This document shows, piece after piece, positions 15,692 to 24,098 of a stretch of DNA of 36,438 nt. The DNA lies in assembly GCF_003236395.1 (NCBI RefSeq), contig NZ_POUD01000067.1, positions 1 to 36,438 on the forward strand, read 5' to 3'. The stretch's first letter is position 1. Each line of letters starts with the position of its first letter. Both the position numbers and the translations under genes were made by a program. This stretch comes from Nonomuraea aridisoli. GTDB taxonomy: Bacteria > Actinomycetota > Actinomycetes > Streptosporangiales > Streptosporangiaceae. The notes below the pieces were generated by a model. It made no database searches. It worked only from the letters and a program-made list of their open reading frames with translations, and was not told the origin of the DNA.

Positions 15692-16236
15692 GAAGCCGCC
15701 TCACCCCCGCGGTAGCCGTTGAGTCGGACGCAGACATGCCCGGCCGCGTCGAGCGGCTGGCCGCACAGGGGGCAGGGCGGCCGGCCCGCGGCGACGATCT
15801 TGAGAGCGCGCTGGGTGAAGGCGCGTGCGGCGCCCGCGCTGATGCGCACGCGCAACACCGCGGGGTCGGCGTCCTCGGCGTCGTCTTCGTCGATGACCTC
15901 CTGCGCCTCGATGACGACCTGCGACTTCTCGGCGTCCCAGGCCAGCGCCATGGTGCCCACCCGGAAGTCCTCCGAGACCGGCAGGTCGAGGGGAGCGTCG
16001 TCGGTCAGGTCGGCGGGGGCGAGCGCGGGCACGTGAGCGGTGCCCCCGCTGAGGCGCAGCACCTCGTCGAGCAACTCGTCCAGTCTGCCCGCCAGCGCCG
16101 CGACCTGCAATTTCTCCAGCGCCACCGTGGTCAGTCTGCCCTCGGCCCTGGCCTGCAGAAAGAAGTGTCGTGCGCCCGGCTGCCCCAAGGCGCCGGCGAC
16201 GAACCTCTCCGGTGGGTCGTAGTCGAAGACCGGCAT
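15688..16236 (-). CDS. DUF3090 protein with C-terminal zinc-binding motif
   Basis: A 182-residue protein that starts MPVFDYDPPERFVAGALGQP and includes RHFFLQARAEG and VALEKLQVAALA, typical of DUF3090 (actinobacteria). A central acidic loop (EVIDEDDAEDAD) precedes a helix and a CPLCG...HVC motif (Cys155, Cys158, His167, Cys169), likely to bind zinc. Function unknown. It is second in the operon, 9 nt after the histidine phosphatase and overlapping the SCO1664-family gene, so the three products are probably made in fixed ratio and may work together. Confidence 0.88.
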   Translation of the reverse strand: MPVFDYDPPERFVAGALGQPGARHFFLQARAEGRLTTVALEKLQVAALAGRLDELLDEVLRLSGGTAHVPALAPADLTDDAPLDLPVSEDFRVGTMALAWDAEKSQVVIEAQEVIDEDDAEDADPAVLRVRISAGAARAFTQRALKIVAAGRPPCPLCGQPLDAAGHVCVRLNGYRGGEAAS

Positions 16237-16245
16237 AGCCTGACC

Positions 16246-16932
16246 TTACGTGGTTCCTGATCCACCGCCGACGGCGGCATCGCTCCCGGTGATGTTTTCT
16301 CCCCCGTCTTTCTCCTCCGAATCCTCGGGGAGCTTCAATTCCCCCATATCGTTGATCCTGAGAACAAAGGGGCGCAAGGGGGCATAGCGAATCACGGTGA
16401 GGGCGGCCGGATCGGCTGTTATCCGCTGAAAATGATCGAGATGGAGACCCAGCGCATCGGCCACGATCGCCTTGATCACGTCGCCGTGACTGCACACCAG
16501 GTAGACAGCCTTCTCCCCTAGGCGTTGATTCCACTCCCGGACCGCGGCGACCGCCCGGTGCTGCATCTCGGCCAGCGACTCCCCTTCCGGGAACGTCGCC
16601 GCGCTCGGGTGGGCCTGGACGACCTGCCACAGCGGCTCCTTGGCGAGCTCCTTCAGCGGCCGGCCGGTCCAGGTGCCGTAGCCGCACTCGATGAAGCGCT
16701 CGTCGATCTGCACGTCGAGCTCGCGCCCGTCGGACACCGCCTGCGCCGTTTCCCTGCAGCGTTCCAGCGGACTGGAGACAATGGCGTCGAGCCCGACGCC
16801 CGCGATGCGCCCGGCGAGCGCGGCGGCCTGCGCCCGGCCCGCGTCGCTCAGATGCACCCCCGGGGTGCGGCCGGCCAGCACCGGCCCGGTGAGGTCCGTC
16901 AGCCCATGGCGGGCCAGAAGCAACGTGGTCAC
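16246..16932 (-). CDS. Histidine phosphatase family protein (MSMEG_4193-like)
   Basis: A 228-residue phosphoglycerate-mutase-like phosphatase. It has the LLARHG nucleophile motif at the N-terminus, SSPLERCRETAQ, ECGYGTWTGRPLKEL and the second catalytic His in CSHGDVIKAIVAD. The last ~28 residues are an acidic, Gly/Ser-rich tail encoded by noticeably less GC-rich DNA. The start is uncertain: GTG 16932 gives the usual family N-terminus; a GTG at 16959 adds nine residues. First gene of the operon running to mshC. Substrate unknown; its partner is a kinase-like protein, so a reversible phosphorylation pair is possible. Confidence 0.85.
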   Translation of the reverse strand: MTTLLLARHGLTDLTGPVLAGRTPGVHLSDAGRAQAAALAGRIAGVGLDAIVSSPLERCRETAQAVSDGRELDVQIDERFIECGYGTWTGRPLKELAKEPLWQVVQAHPSAATFPEGESLAEMQHRAVAAVREWNQRLGEKAVYLVCSHGDVIKAIVADALGLHLDHFQRITADPAALTVIRYAPLRPFVLRINDMGELKLPEDSEEKDGGENITGSDAAVGGGSGTT

Positions 16933-16978
16933 CAAGCCAGTGTCGCAGGCGTCGATCACGACGTTTCATCGGCCCGGA

Positions 16979-16987
16979 CGGTACCCT
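16979..16987. promoter_or_regulatory. Overlapping divergent -10 boxes
   Basis: The 9 bp ACGGTACCCT region holds TACCCT on the plus strand (16982-16987, 9 nt before the aldo/keto reductase ATG) and TACCGT on the minus strand (16979-16984, towards the histidine phosphatase). The plus-strand spacing implies a leaderless or almost leaderless mRNA. No convincing -35 boxes were seen. Confidence 0.45.
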
Positions 16988-16996
16988 GGCGCAATC

Positions 16997-17944
16997 ATGG
17001 AGCAGCGCTATGTCGGCCACAGCGGTCTGTCGGTGTCCCGGCTGGGGCTCGGCACGATGACCTGGGGCCGTGACACCGACGCGGACGAGGCCGCCGCCCA
17101 GCTCCGCACGTTCCTCGACGCCGGCGGCACCCTCGTCGACACCGCCGACGTCTACACCGGCGGCGACGCCGAGCGGCTGCTCGGGCGGATGCTCCGCGAC
17201 TCCGTCCCGCGCTCGGAGCTGGTCATCTCCACCAAGGCGGTGGTGACGCCGGCCGGCCGCCGGCCGCGCGACGCCTCCCGCCGCCATCTGATCGCCGCGG
17301 TCGACGCCTCCCTCAGCCGTCTCGGGCTCGACCACGTCGACCTGTGGCAGCTGCACACCTACGACGACGAGGTGCCGCTGGAGGAGACCCTGGGCGCGCT
17401 CGACGCGATCGTCTCCTCGGGCCGCGCGGTCTACGCCGGCGTCTGCGACTACACCGGCTGGCAGCTGGCCGCCGCCGCGGTCGCCCAGAAGTCGGTGCCC
17501 GGCCGCATCCCGATCACCTCGGCGCAGGCCGAGTACTCCCTGCTGGCCCGCGAGCCCGAGCGCGAGCTGCTGCCCGCCGCCGCCCACCTGGGGGTGGGCG
17601 TGCTGGCCTGGTCGCCGCTCGGCCGAGGCGTGCTGACCGGCAAGTACCGCACCGGCATCCCGGCCGACTCACGCGCCGCGACGCCGCACTTCGCCGACTT
17701 CGTCCGGCCGTACCTCGACGAGCGCAGCCGCCGGGTGGTCGAGTCGGTGATGACGGCCGCCGACGGGCTCGGCGTCACGCCGCTGGCGGTGGCCCTGTCG
17801 TGGGTGCGCGACCAGCCCGGCGTGGCCTCGGCGATCGTCGGGGCGCGTACGCACGCGCAGCTCAAGGGTGTGCTCCTGGCCGAGGACGTCGTGCTGCCAC
17901 GGGAGATCCGGGAGGCGCTCGACGATGTGTCGTCCCTTGACTGA
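16997..17944 (+). CDS. Aldo/keto reductase
   Basis: A 315-residue (beta/alpha)8 oxidoreductase using NADPH. The catalytic tetrad is complete: Asp48 and Tyr53 in VDTADVYTGG, Lys80 in ISTKAV, His120 in LWQLHTYD. The C-terminal cofactor region reads SAIVGARTHAQLK. It resembles the YghZ/tyrosine-auxotrophy AKR subgroup; the substrate is not predictable. The ATG has no ribosome site and sits 9 nt after TACCCT. It is divergent from the histidine phosphatase operon and stands alone. Confidence 0.92.
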   Translation: MEQRYVGHSGLSVSRLGLGTMTWGRDTDADEAAAQLRTFLDAGGTLVDTADVYTGGDAERLLGRMLRDSVPRSELVISTKAVVTPAGRRPRDASRRHLIAAVDASLSRLGLDHVDLWQLHTYDDEVPLEETLGALDAIVSSGRAVYAGVCDYTGWQLAAAAVAQKSVPGRIPITSAQAEYSLLAREPERELLPAAAHLGVGVLAWSPLGRGVLTGKYRTGIPADSRAATPHFADFVRPYLDERSRRVVESVMTAADGLGVTPLAVALSWVRDQPGVASAIVGARTHAQLKGVLLAEDVVLPREIREALDDVSSLD

Positions 17945-18077
17945 CTTAGAACCCGAGGCTCTCTCGCGTATCACTAGTCGATACCGAATCGCAACTTTAC
18001 CTGTCAAACGCCTGCGTCTGGCGTGCGATGTCCATAAAGATTTCTCGTGGAGGCGACGCAGGAGGGGACGGGGACGG

Positions 18078-18965
18078 ATGGGGAGCAGGACCGCGATCCC
18101 GGCTGGAGTTCTCGCGGTGGCGCTGGTGGCCGTCCCGATGGGGGCGCCCGCCGCGGCGGACGCGCAGGACTGCTCGCGCGAGGGGGGCCTGCTCTCGGGG
18201 GTGACCAACACGTTGTGCGACGTGGTGAACGTCGTCACCGGCACGGTCGACACCCTGACCGGCGGGGCCACCGACAAGCTGACCGACGGCGTGGACAAGA
18301 CGACCGACGAGGTGCTGGGCCGCGTCGGCGAGGTCGTGCCGACGACCAGGCCCTCGGCCAAGCCCTCAGAAAAGCCCTCCGAGAGGGACACGCCCACCTC
18401 GCGGCCGTCGGAGGCGGAAGAGCAGGAGGAGCCGTCGCGGACGCCGAAGCCCTCGCGCCCGACCCGCACGGCGCTGGTGCCGGAGAACCTGGAGGATGTC
18501 TGCCGCGGGGTGCCCGCCTGCGTGGAGCACGGGATCGTCGACAAGCCGACGCGCCGCCCGACGCCCTCACCCGAGCGTACGAAGCGGCCCGGCAAGCAGC
18601 GCCAGGACGAGCGCGACACCGCGGTGGTGCCGCCCGTCACGACGCGGCCGGAGAGCCGGCCGCAGAGCATGGACACCCCGCGTCCCGTACGCGAGAAACG
18701 GGCCGACGCCGACAGGCCGCGGGTCGACCTGCTGTGGCCCAACCCGTTCGCGCACGAGCTGAGCGTGCCGATGCAGGACCGCCGGGTCGTGCGGCCCACG
18801 CCGCCGGCCTCCGACGTGCTCGGCACCGTGCTGACGATCGCGCTGCTCGGCTCGGCGGTGCTGGCCACCCGGATCGTGCAGCAGCGCCGCCACCGTGCGG
18901 AGCCGGTGGAGTCGATCCCGTTCGAGCCCGCCCGCGCGGGCAACGGCCGTCACCGGCTGGCCTGA
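18078..18965 (+). CDS. Secreted, C-terminally membrane-anchored Pro-rich protein
   Basis: A 295-residue protein not assigned to a known family. A signal peptide (residues 1-29, AIPAGVLAVALVAVPMG then AAADA) is followed by an amphipathic Val/Thr/Asp-rich region (50-88) with irregular TVDxLT/TDKLTDxVDKTTD repeats. Next comes a long Pro/Ser/Lys/Glu-rich spacer (89-245) with a small Cys pair (142, 148), then one hydrophobic segment (246-265) and a basic tail (QQRRHR). Cys32 and Cys47 could form a disulphide. This layout suits a cell-envelope protein with its spacer crossing the wall. There is no LPXTG motif. The ATG at 18078 has AGGAGGGG upstream. The 133-bp leader region shows no clear promoter. 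Confidence 0.75.
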   Translation: MGSRTAIPAGVLAVALVAVPMGAPAAADAQDCSREGGLLSGVTNTLCDVVNVVTGTVDTLTGGATDKLTDGVDKTTDEVLGRVGEVVPTTRPSAKPSEKPSERDTPTSRPSEAEEQEEPSRTPKPSRPTRTALVPENLEDVCRGVPACVEHGIVDKPTRRPTPSPERTKRPGKQRQDERDTAVVPPVTTRPESRPQSMDTPRPVREKRADADRPRVDLLWPNPFAHELSVPMQDRRVVRPTPPASDVLGTVLTIALLGSAVLATRIVQQRRHRAEPVESIPFEPARAGNGRHRLA

Positions 18966-18975
18966 CACGACTGAA

Positions 18976-19006
18976 GGGCGGCGCGCGCCCCCATGGCGCG
19001 CCGCCC
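18976..19006. terminator. GC hairpin cluster between convergent genes
   Basis: A perfect 11-bp stem (GGGCGGCGCGC at 18976-18986 and its complement at 18996-19006, loop GCCCCCATG) lies 10 nt after the secreted-protein stop. Further GC inverted repeats follow up to the fabI stop at 19043. There is no U-tract. It is probably a bidirectional terminator. Confidence 0.6.
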
Positions 19007-19042
19007 GCCCGGTGGGCGGCCCCGCTCGGGGGCCGGCCCGGC

Positions 19043-19807
19043 TCAGGCTCCGATGGCGTGGACGCCGCCGTCCACGTGGACGATCTCACCCGTCGTGGCG
19101 GGGAACCAGTCGGACATCAGCGCCACGCACGCCTTGGCCGCCGGCAGCGTGTCGGACAGGTCCCAGCCGAGCGGGGCCTTGTCCGGCCAGCTGTCCTCGA
19201 ACTCCTTGAAGCCCGGGATCGACTTGGCCGCCATCGTGCGCAGCGGACCGGCCGCCACCAGGTTGACGCGGATGTTCTGCTTGCCGAGGTCGCGGGCGAG
19301 GTAGCGGCTGCACGACTCGAGACCGGCCTTGGCCACGCCCATCCAGTCGTAGACGGGCCAGGCCTTGGAGGCGTCGAAGTCGAGGCCGACGACCGCGCCG
19401 CCCTCCTTCATCAGCGGCAGGCAGGCCACCGCCAGCGACTTGAAGGAGTACGTCGAGACCTGCAGCGCGGTGGCCACGTCGTCCCACGGGGTGTTGAGGA
19501 AGTTGCCGCCGAGCGCGGTCTGCGGGGCGAAGCCGATCGAGTGGACGACGCCGTCGAGCCCCTCGACGTGCTCGCCCACGCGGTCGGCCAGCGTGTCGAG
19601 GTGGTCGGTGTTCTGGACGTCGAGCTCCAGCACCGGCGCGGGCTCCGGCAGCCGCTTGGCGATGCGCTCCACCAGGCTCAGCCGGCCGAACCCGGTCAGC
19701 ACGACCGTGGCGCCCTCCTCCTGGGCCAGCTTGGCCACCGAGAACGCGATGGAGGCGTCGGTCAGGACGCCGGTCACGAGGATCCGCTTGCCTTCGAGAA
19801 TGCCCAC
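19043..19807 (-). CDS. fabI: Enoyl-ACP reductase, InhA/FabI type
   Basis: A 254-residue NADH-dependent enoyl-ACP reductase, the last reducing step of fatty-acid elongation (FAS II). It has the nucleotide loop VTGVLTDASIAFSVAKLA (11-28), HSIGFAP (89-95) and the catalytic pair Tyr153-x6-Lys160 in YDWMGVAK, with the wide spacing that separates FabI from ordinary SDRs. The closest well-known homologue is mycobacterial InhA. The GTG start lies 1 nt after the fabG stop, so translation is coupled. Confidence 0.95.
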   Translation of the reverse strand: MGILEGKRILVTGVLTDASIAFSVAKLAQEEGATVVLTGFGRLSLVERIAKRLPEPAPVLELDVQNTDHLDTLADRVGEHVEGLDGVVHSIGFAPQTALGGNFLNTPWDDVATALQVSTYSFKSLAVACLPLMKEGGAVVGLDFDASKAWPVYDWMGVAKAGLESCSRYLARDLGKQNIRVNLVAAGPLRTMAAKSIPGFKEFEDSWPDKAPLGWDLSDTLPAAKACVALMSDWFPATTGEIVHVDGGVHAIGA

Positions 19808-19808
19808 G

Positions 19809-20504
19809 TCAGTGCCCCATTCCGAGTCCGCCGTCGACCGGGATCACGGCCCCGGTGATGTAGGAGGCGTCGTCGCTCGCCAGGAACCGCACGACGCGCG
19901 CGACCTCCTCCGGGGTGGCCTGCCGTCCGAGCGGGATGTTGGTCACGATCGCCTCGTGGTCGAGGTCGGCCGTCATGTCGGTGGCCACGAAACCGGGCGT
20001 GACGACGTTGGCGGTGATGCCGCGCGAGCCGTACTCGCGGGCCAGGGAGCGGGCGAAGCCGATGAGGCCGGCCTTGGAGGCGGCGTAGTTGGCCTGCCCG
20101 GCCTGGCCGGTCACGCCGACGACGGAGGAGATGAGGACGATCCGGCCGCGCCTGAGCTTCATCATGGGCCGGATGGCCCGCTTGGCCACGCGGTAGGCGC
20201 CGGTCAGGTTGGTGTCGACGACGTCGGTGAAGGTCTCTTCCTTCATCATCGCCAGCAGGGTGTCCTTGGTGATGCCGGCGTTGGACACCAGCACCTCGAC
20301 CGGACCCTGCTCGGCCTCGACCTTGTCGAAGGCGGCCTCGACGTCGGCCATGCTGGTGACGTCGCAGCGCACGCCGAACAGGCCCTCGGGCGGCTCCCCC
20401 GATCGGTAGGTGACCGCGACGGCGTCGCCCGCCGCGGCGAGTTCACGGGCGATCGCGAGGCCTATGCCGCGATTGCCCCCGGTGACGAGTACAGAGCGTG
20501 CCAT
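19809..20504 (-). CDS. fabG: 3-oxoacyl-ACP reductase
   Basis: A 231-residue SDR that reduces 3-oxoacyl-ACP with NADPH. Motifs: VTGGNRGIG (7-15), NAG (75-77), the ISS serines (126-127) and Tyr140-x3-Lys144. Directly upstream of fabI, as in the mycobacterial mabA-inhA operon. TAGCGT (minus strand, 20513-20518) lies 8 nt before the ATG and no ribosome site is seen, so it is probably leaderless. Confidence 0.94.
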   Translation of the reverse strand: MARSVLVTGGNRGIGLAIARELAAAGDAVAVTYRSGEPPEGLFGVRCDVTSMADVEAAFDKVEAEQGPVEVLVSNAGITKDTLLAMMKEETFTDVVDTNLTGAYRVAKRAIRPMMKLRRGRIVLISSVVGVTGQAGQANYAASKAGLIGFARSLAREYGSRGITANVVTPGFVATDMTADLDHEAIVTNIPLGRQATPEEVARVVRFLASDDASYITGAVIPVDGGLGMGH

Positions 20505-20512
20505 GACAATTG

Positions 20513-20574
20513 ACGCTATCCCCTACCGGCGGGTATCCGCTTGTCCGGGTGGCACAAGATCACAGGGTTAGGAT
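20513..20574. promoter_or_regulatory. Divergent fabG/tldD promoter region
   Basis: Within 77 bp between two ATGs there is TAGCGT towards fabG (20513-20518, 8 nt from its ATG) and TAGGAT towards tldD (20569-20574, 7 nt from its ATG). Both genes lack a Shine-Dalgarno sequence. The sites fit two leaderless promoters back to back; the -35 elements are not clear. Confidence 0.45.
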
Positions 20575-20581
20575 CGTGGAC

Positions 20582-22075
20582 ATGCGCCAGATCGATCCCG
20601 ACTTCCTGGAGCTGCCGCTGCGGCAGCTGGCGGACGCCGCCCTGCAACGCGCCCGCGACCTCGGCGCCGAACACGCCGACTTCCGCCTCGAGCGCGTGCG
20701 CGCGGAGACGCTGAGTCTCTATGATGCCCGGCTCGAAGGCGCCATGGACGCCGACGACCTGGGCTACGCCGTGCGCGTGGTCAAGGGCGGCACCTGGGGG
20801 TTCGCCGCCGGCATCCACCTGACGCCCGAGGCCGCCGCCACAGTGGCCGAGCAGGCGGTGCGGGTGGCCGAGGTGAGCGCCCCGATCAACCGGGAGCCCA
20901 TCGAGCTGGCGCCCGAGCCGGTGCACGCCGAGGCGGTGTGGGTCTCGGCGTACGACGTCGACCCGTTCGAGGTGGCGCAGGCCGACAAGGTGGGCCTGCT
21001 GGCCGACTGGTCGGCCGGGCTGCTGAAGGGCGCCGACCACGTCTCGGCCCGGCTGCTGCAGGTCAAGGAGCAGAAGTTCTACGCCGACACGGCCGGCACG
21101 GTGACCACCCAGCAGCGGGTGCGGGTCTACCCGAAGCTCAACGCGATGAAGGCGGCCGAGGGCGGCTTCGACGACATGTCGACGCTCGCGCCGCCGGTCG
21201 GCCGCGGCTACGAATACCTGACCGGCACGGGGTGGGACTGGCAGGACGAGCTGGCCAGGCTGCCGGAGCTGCTGGCGGAGAAGCTGGCCGCGCCCTCGGT
21301 CGAGGCCGGCGACTACGACCTGGTGATCGACCCTTCCAACCTGTGGCTGACGATCCACGAGTCGATCGGCCACGCCACCGAGCTCGACCGGGCGCTCGGC
21401 TACGAGGCCGCCTACGCCGGCACCAGCTTCGCCACGTTCGACCAGCTGGGCGAGCTGGTGTACGGCTCGCCGCTGATGAACGTCACGGGCGACCGCACGG
21501 TCACCCACGGCCTGGCCACGATCGGCTACGACGACGAGGGCGTGCAGGGGCAGAGCTTCGACGTCATCCGCGACGGCGTCCTGGTGGGTTACCAGCTCGA
21601 CCGGCGGATGGCGCTGATGAAGGGGTTCGGGCGCTCCAACGGGTGCGCCTTCGCCGACTCGCCCGGCCACATGCCGATCCAGCGGATGGCCAACGTGTCG
21701 CTGGTGCCGGCGCCCGGCGGGCCCTCGACCGACGAGATGATCGCGGGCGTCGAGCGCGGCCTCTACATCGTCGGCGACAAGAGCTGGTCGATCGACATGC
21801 AACGCTACAACTTCCAGTTCACGGCGCAGCGGGCGTACAAGATCTCTCACGGGAAGCTGGAGGGGCAGGTCAGGGACTTCGCCTACCAGGCGACGACGAC
21901 CGACTTCTGGCAGTCGATGGAGGCGGTCGGCGGGCCGCAGACGTACGTGCTGGGGGGCGCGTTCAACTGCGGCAAGGGACAGCCCGGGCAGGTCGCGCCG
22001 GTGAGCCACGGCTGCCCGTCGGCGCTGTTCCGCGGCGTGCGGATTCTCAACACGGTGCAGGAGGGCGGGAAATGA
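20582..22075 (+). CDS. tldD: Metalloprotease TldD subunit
   Basis: A 497-residue TldD protein, the catalytic half of the TldD/TldE heterodimer that degrades unfolded peptides and matures some ribosomal peptides. The zinc site is HESIGH (HExxxH, His259/Glu260/His264) with the later ligand Cys463 in GGAFNCGKGQPGQ. Full length. ATG 20582 is favoured by the TAGGAT box 7 nt upstream; a GTG two codons earlier is possible. It overlaps tldE by 4 nt. Confidence 0.95.
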   Translation: MRQIDPDFLELPLRQLADAALQRARDLGAEHADFRLERVRAETLSLYDARLEGAMDADDLGYAVRVVKGGTWGFAAGIHLTPEAAATVAEQAVRVAEVSAPINREPIELAPEPVHAEAVWVSAYDVDPFEVAQADKVGLLADWSAGLLKGADHVSARLLQVKEQKFYADTAGTVTTQQRVRVYPKLNAMKAAEGGFDDMSTLAPPVGRGYEYLTGTGWDWQDELARLPELLAEKLAAPSVEAGDYDLVIDPSNLWLTIHESIGHATELDRALGYEAAYAGTSFATFDQLGELVYGSPLMNVTGDRTVTHGLATIGYDDEGVQGQSFDVIRDGVLVGYQLDRRMALMKGFGRSNGCAFADSPGHMPIQRMANVSLVPAPGGPSTDEMIAGVERGLYIVGDKSWSIDMQRYNFQFTAQRAYKISHGKLEGQVRDFAYQATTTDFWQSMEAVGGPQTYVLGGAFNCGKGQPGQVAPVSHGCPSALFRGVRILNTVQEGGK

Positions 22076-23469
22076 GCGAGCTGTCGGTCCAGACCTCCGC
22101 GCAGGAGACGGTGGAGCGGGCGCTGGAGCTGTCGCGCAACGACGGCTGCGTGGTGCTCGTGGACGAGGGCTCCACGGCCAACCTGCGCTTCGCGGGCAAC
22201 ACGCTGACCACCAACGGGGTGGCCCGCTCCTCGCGGCTGACCGTGATCTCGATCGCCGGGCAGGGCGTGGGCGTGGTGTCGCGCGCGGCCGTACGTCCCG
22301 ACCAGCTGGCCGACGTGGTGGCGGCGGCCGACGCCGCGGCGCGCGACGCCCGGCCCGCCGAGGACGCCCGCCCGCTGGTCGAGGCCGGCGCCGCCTCGCC
22401 GCACTGGGACGACGAGGTACGCCCGACCGACATCGGGGTGTTCGAGCGGTTCGCGCCCGCGCTCGGCGAGGCGTTCGCCGCCGCGGAGGCGGGTGGCAGG
22501 AGGCTGTACGGCTTCGCCGAGCACTCGCTGACCACCACCTTCCTCGGCACGTCGACGGGCGTGCGGCTGCGGCACGACCAGCCCGCCGGGCGGCTGGAGG
22601 TCAACGCCAAGTCGGCCGACCTCAAGCGCTCGGCGTGGACGGGCGTGTCCACGCGCGACTTCACCGACGTCGACGTGGCCGCGCTGGGCTCCTCGCTGGC
22701 GCAGCGGCTGGAGTGGGCCAAGACGCGGGTCGACCTGCCCGCGGGGCGCTACGAGACGCTGCTGCCGCCGAGCGCGGTGGCCGACCTGATGATCTACCTG
22801 TTCTGGTCGGCGGGCGCCAGGGACGCGCTCGACGGGCGTTCGGTCTTCTCCAAGCCGGGCGGCGGCACCCGGGTGGGCGAGCAGCTGGCCACGCTGCCGG
22901 TGACGCTGTCGAGCGACCCGGGGGCCGAGGGCATCGCGTGCGCGCCGTTCGTGACGGCGCACGCGGCCAGCAGGGAGAGCTCGGTGTTCGACAACGGGCT
23001 GCCGCTGGCGCCGACCGACTGGATCAGGGACGGCCGGCTGCAGGCGCTGCTGCAGACCCGCTACTCGGCCGAGCTGAGCGGGCTGCCGGTGACCCCGGCG
23101 ATCGACAACCTGATCATGCGCGGGCCCGGCGGCGGGCCGTCGCCGTCGCTGGAGGAGATGATCGCCTCGACGCGGCGCGGGCTGCTGGTCACCTGCCTGT
23201 GGTACATCCGCGAGGTCGACCCGCAGACCCTGCTGGTGACCGGGCTGACCCGTGACGGCGTCTACCTGGTCGAGCACGGCGAGGTCGTGGGCGAGGTGAA
23301 CAACTTCCGCTTCAACGAGAGCCCGGTCGACCTGCTGGGGCGGGTGACGGAGGTGGGCGCGAGCGAGCGCACGCTGCCCCGCGAGTGGAACGACTACTTC
23401 CAGCGCACGATCATGCCGGCCCTGCGCGTGCCCGACTTCAACATGTCCACAGTCAGCCAGGCAAGCTGA
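22072..23469 (+). CDS. tldE: Metalloprotease TldE/PmbA subunit
   Basis: A 465-residue TldE/PmbA-like partner of TldD. It shares the fold but lacks the HExxxH zinc motif, as expected for the non-catalytic subunit. Family stretches include ANLRFAGNTLTTNG at the N-terminus, VFSKPGGGTRVGEQLATLPVTL and GLPLAPTDWIRDGRL in the middle and EVVGEVNNFRFNESPVDLLGR near the end. Its ATG overlaps the tldD stop (ATGA), so the two subunits are co-translated. A convergent dodecin gene follows after a 317-bp gap. Confidence 0.93.
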   Translation: MSELSVQTSAQETVERALELSRNDGCVVLVDEGSTANLRFAGNTLTTNGVARSSRLTVISIAGQGVGVVSRAAVRPDQLADVVAAADAAARDARPAEDARPLVEAGAASPHWDDEVRPTDIGVFERFAPALGEAFAAAEAGGRRLYGFAEHSLTTTFLGTSTGVRLRHDQPAGRLEVNAKSADLKRSAWTGVSTRDFTDVDVAALGSSLAQRLEWAKTRVDLPAGRYETLLPPSAVADLMIYLFWSAGARDALDGRSVFSKPGGGTRVGEQLATLPVTLSSDPGAEGIACAPFVTAHAASRESSVFDNGLPLAPTDWIRDGRLQALLQTRYSAELSGLPVTPAIDNLIMRGPGGGPSPSLEEMIASTRRGLLVTCLWYIREVDPQTLLVTGLTRDGVYLVEHGEVVGEVNNFRFNESPVDLLGRVTEVGASERTLPREWNDYFQRTIMPALRVPDFNMSTVSQAS

Positions 23470-23786
23470 CCCACAGCCCGAGTTCCGCGTCCGAAGCCGA
23501 CCCGCACCGCCGTCTCCCCGTCCGGAGCCAAGGCGGTGCGTCGCCGTGGCGCGGTTGCTGAGACGGCGGTCGTCGAGCGCGCGCCGGGACGTAGCCGGGC
23601 CTGCGCGCGGCCGGCCCCCGCGCCGATTCCCGGTCGTTCATGCCGTCGTACGGCGACAGCACCGCATCCCGTCGGCCGCACGCAGGCCGACGGCCCTGTC
23701 ACGCCCCAGCGCGCTGCTCAGCGCCGTGCGGCTCGGGGGTGCCCCTTTGGGGTCCCAGGCGGGGCCGTGAGGCGCTCTGACGGGCG
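23470..23786. other. 317-bp gap with no supported gene
   Basis: The gap lies between the convergent ends of tldE and the dodecin gene. Short inverted repeats are present: GCCGT-CGT-ACGGC (23642-23654), an imperfect CCCC-TTT-GGGG hairpin near 23741-23753 and CTGACG-GG-CGTCAG (23777-23790) across the dodecin stop. Small open frames exist on both strands but none has a recognisable product or start signals. It could contain decayed coding DNA. Confidence 0.5.
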
Positions 23787-23999
23787 TCAGGCGTCTTCCA
23801 GGCGGAAGCCCACCTTCATGCCGACCTGGATGTGGGCGACCTCCCCCGACTCGATGTGCCCGCGGATCTCCGTCACCTCGAACCAGTCCAGGTGCCGCAG
23901 CGTCTGCGCGGCCCTGCGCAGGCCGTTGCGGATGGCCTCGTCGACGCTCTCCTCCGACGTGCCGACGATCTCGGTGACCCGGTACGTACGATCCGTCAT
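23787..23999 (-). CDS. Dodecin family flavin-binding protein
   Basis: A 70-residue dodecin, a small protein that forms a hollow 12-mer and stores flavin (or a related cofactor). It begins MTDRTYRVTEIVGTSEESVDEAIRN and has HLDWFEVTEIRGHIE, with the conserved flavin-stacking Trp, and ends VGMKVGFRLE. The ATG at 23999 has GGGAGGACGGGG just upstream. An open frame continues upstream, but the family starts here. Convergent with tldE, divergent from the DUF3099 gene. Confidence 0.92.
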   Translation of the reverse strand: MTDRTYRVTEIVGTSEESVDEAIRNGLRRAAQTLRHLDWFEVTEIRGHIESGEVAHIQVGMKVGFRLEDA

Positions 24000-24098
24000 C
24001 TCCCCGTCCTCCCTTACTGAAAGGCCATGATCACATGACCCCGTGCCCGCTCCGGGGCGCGGTGGCGACCACCACCCCCTGGGTCTACCGTGGAAGGT

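Noticed and set aside
23453..23662. A 69-residue minus-strand open frame in the gap after tldE
   Set aside because: No recognisable domain and no convincing ribosome site; composition is that of random GC-rich DNA.
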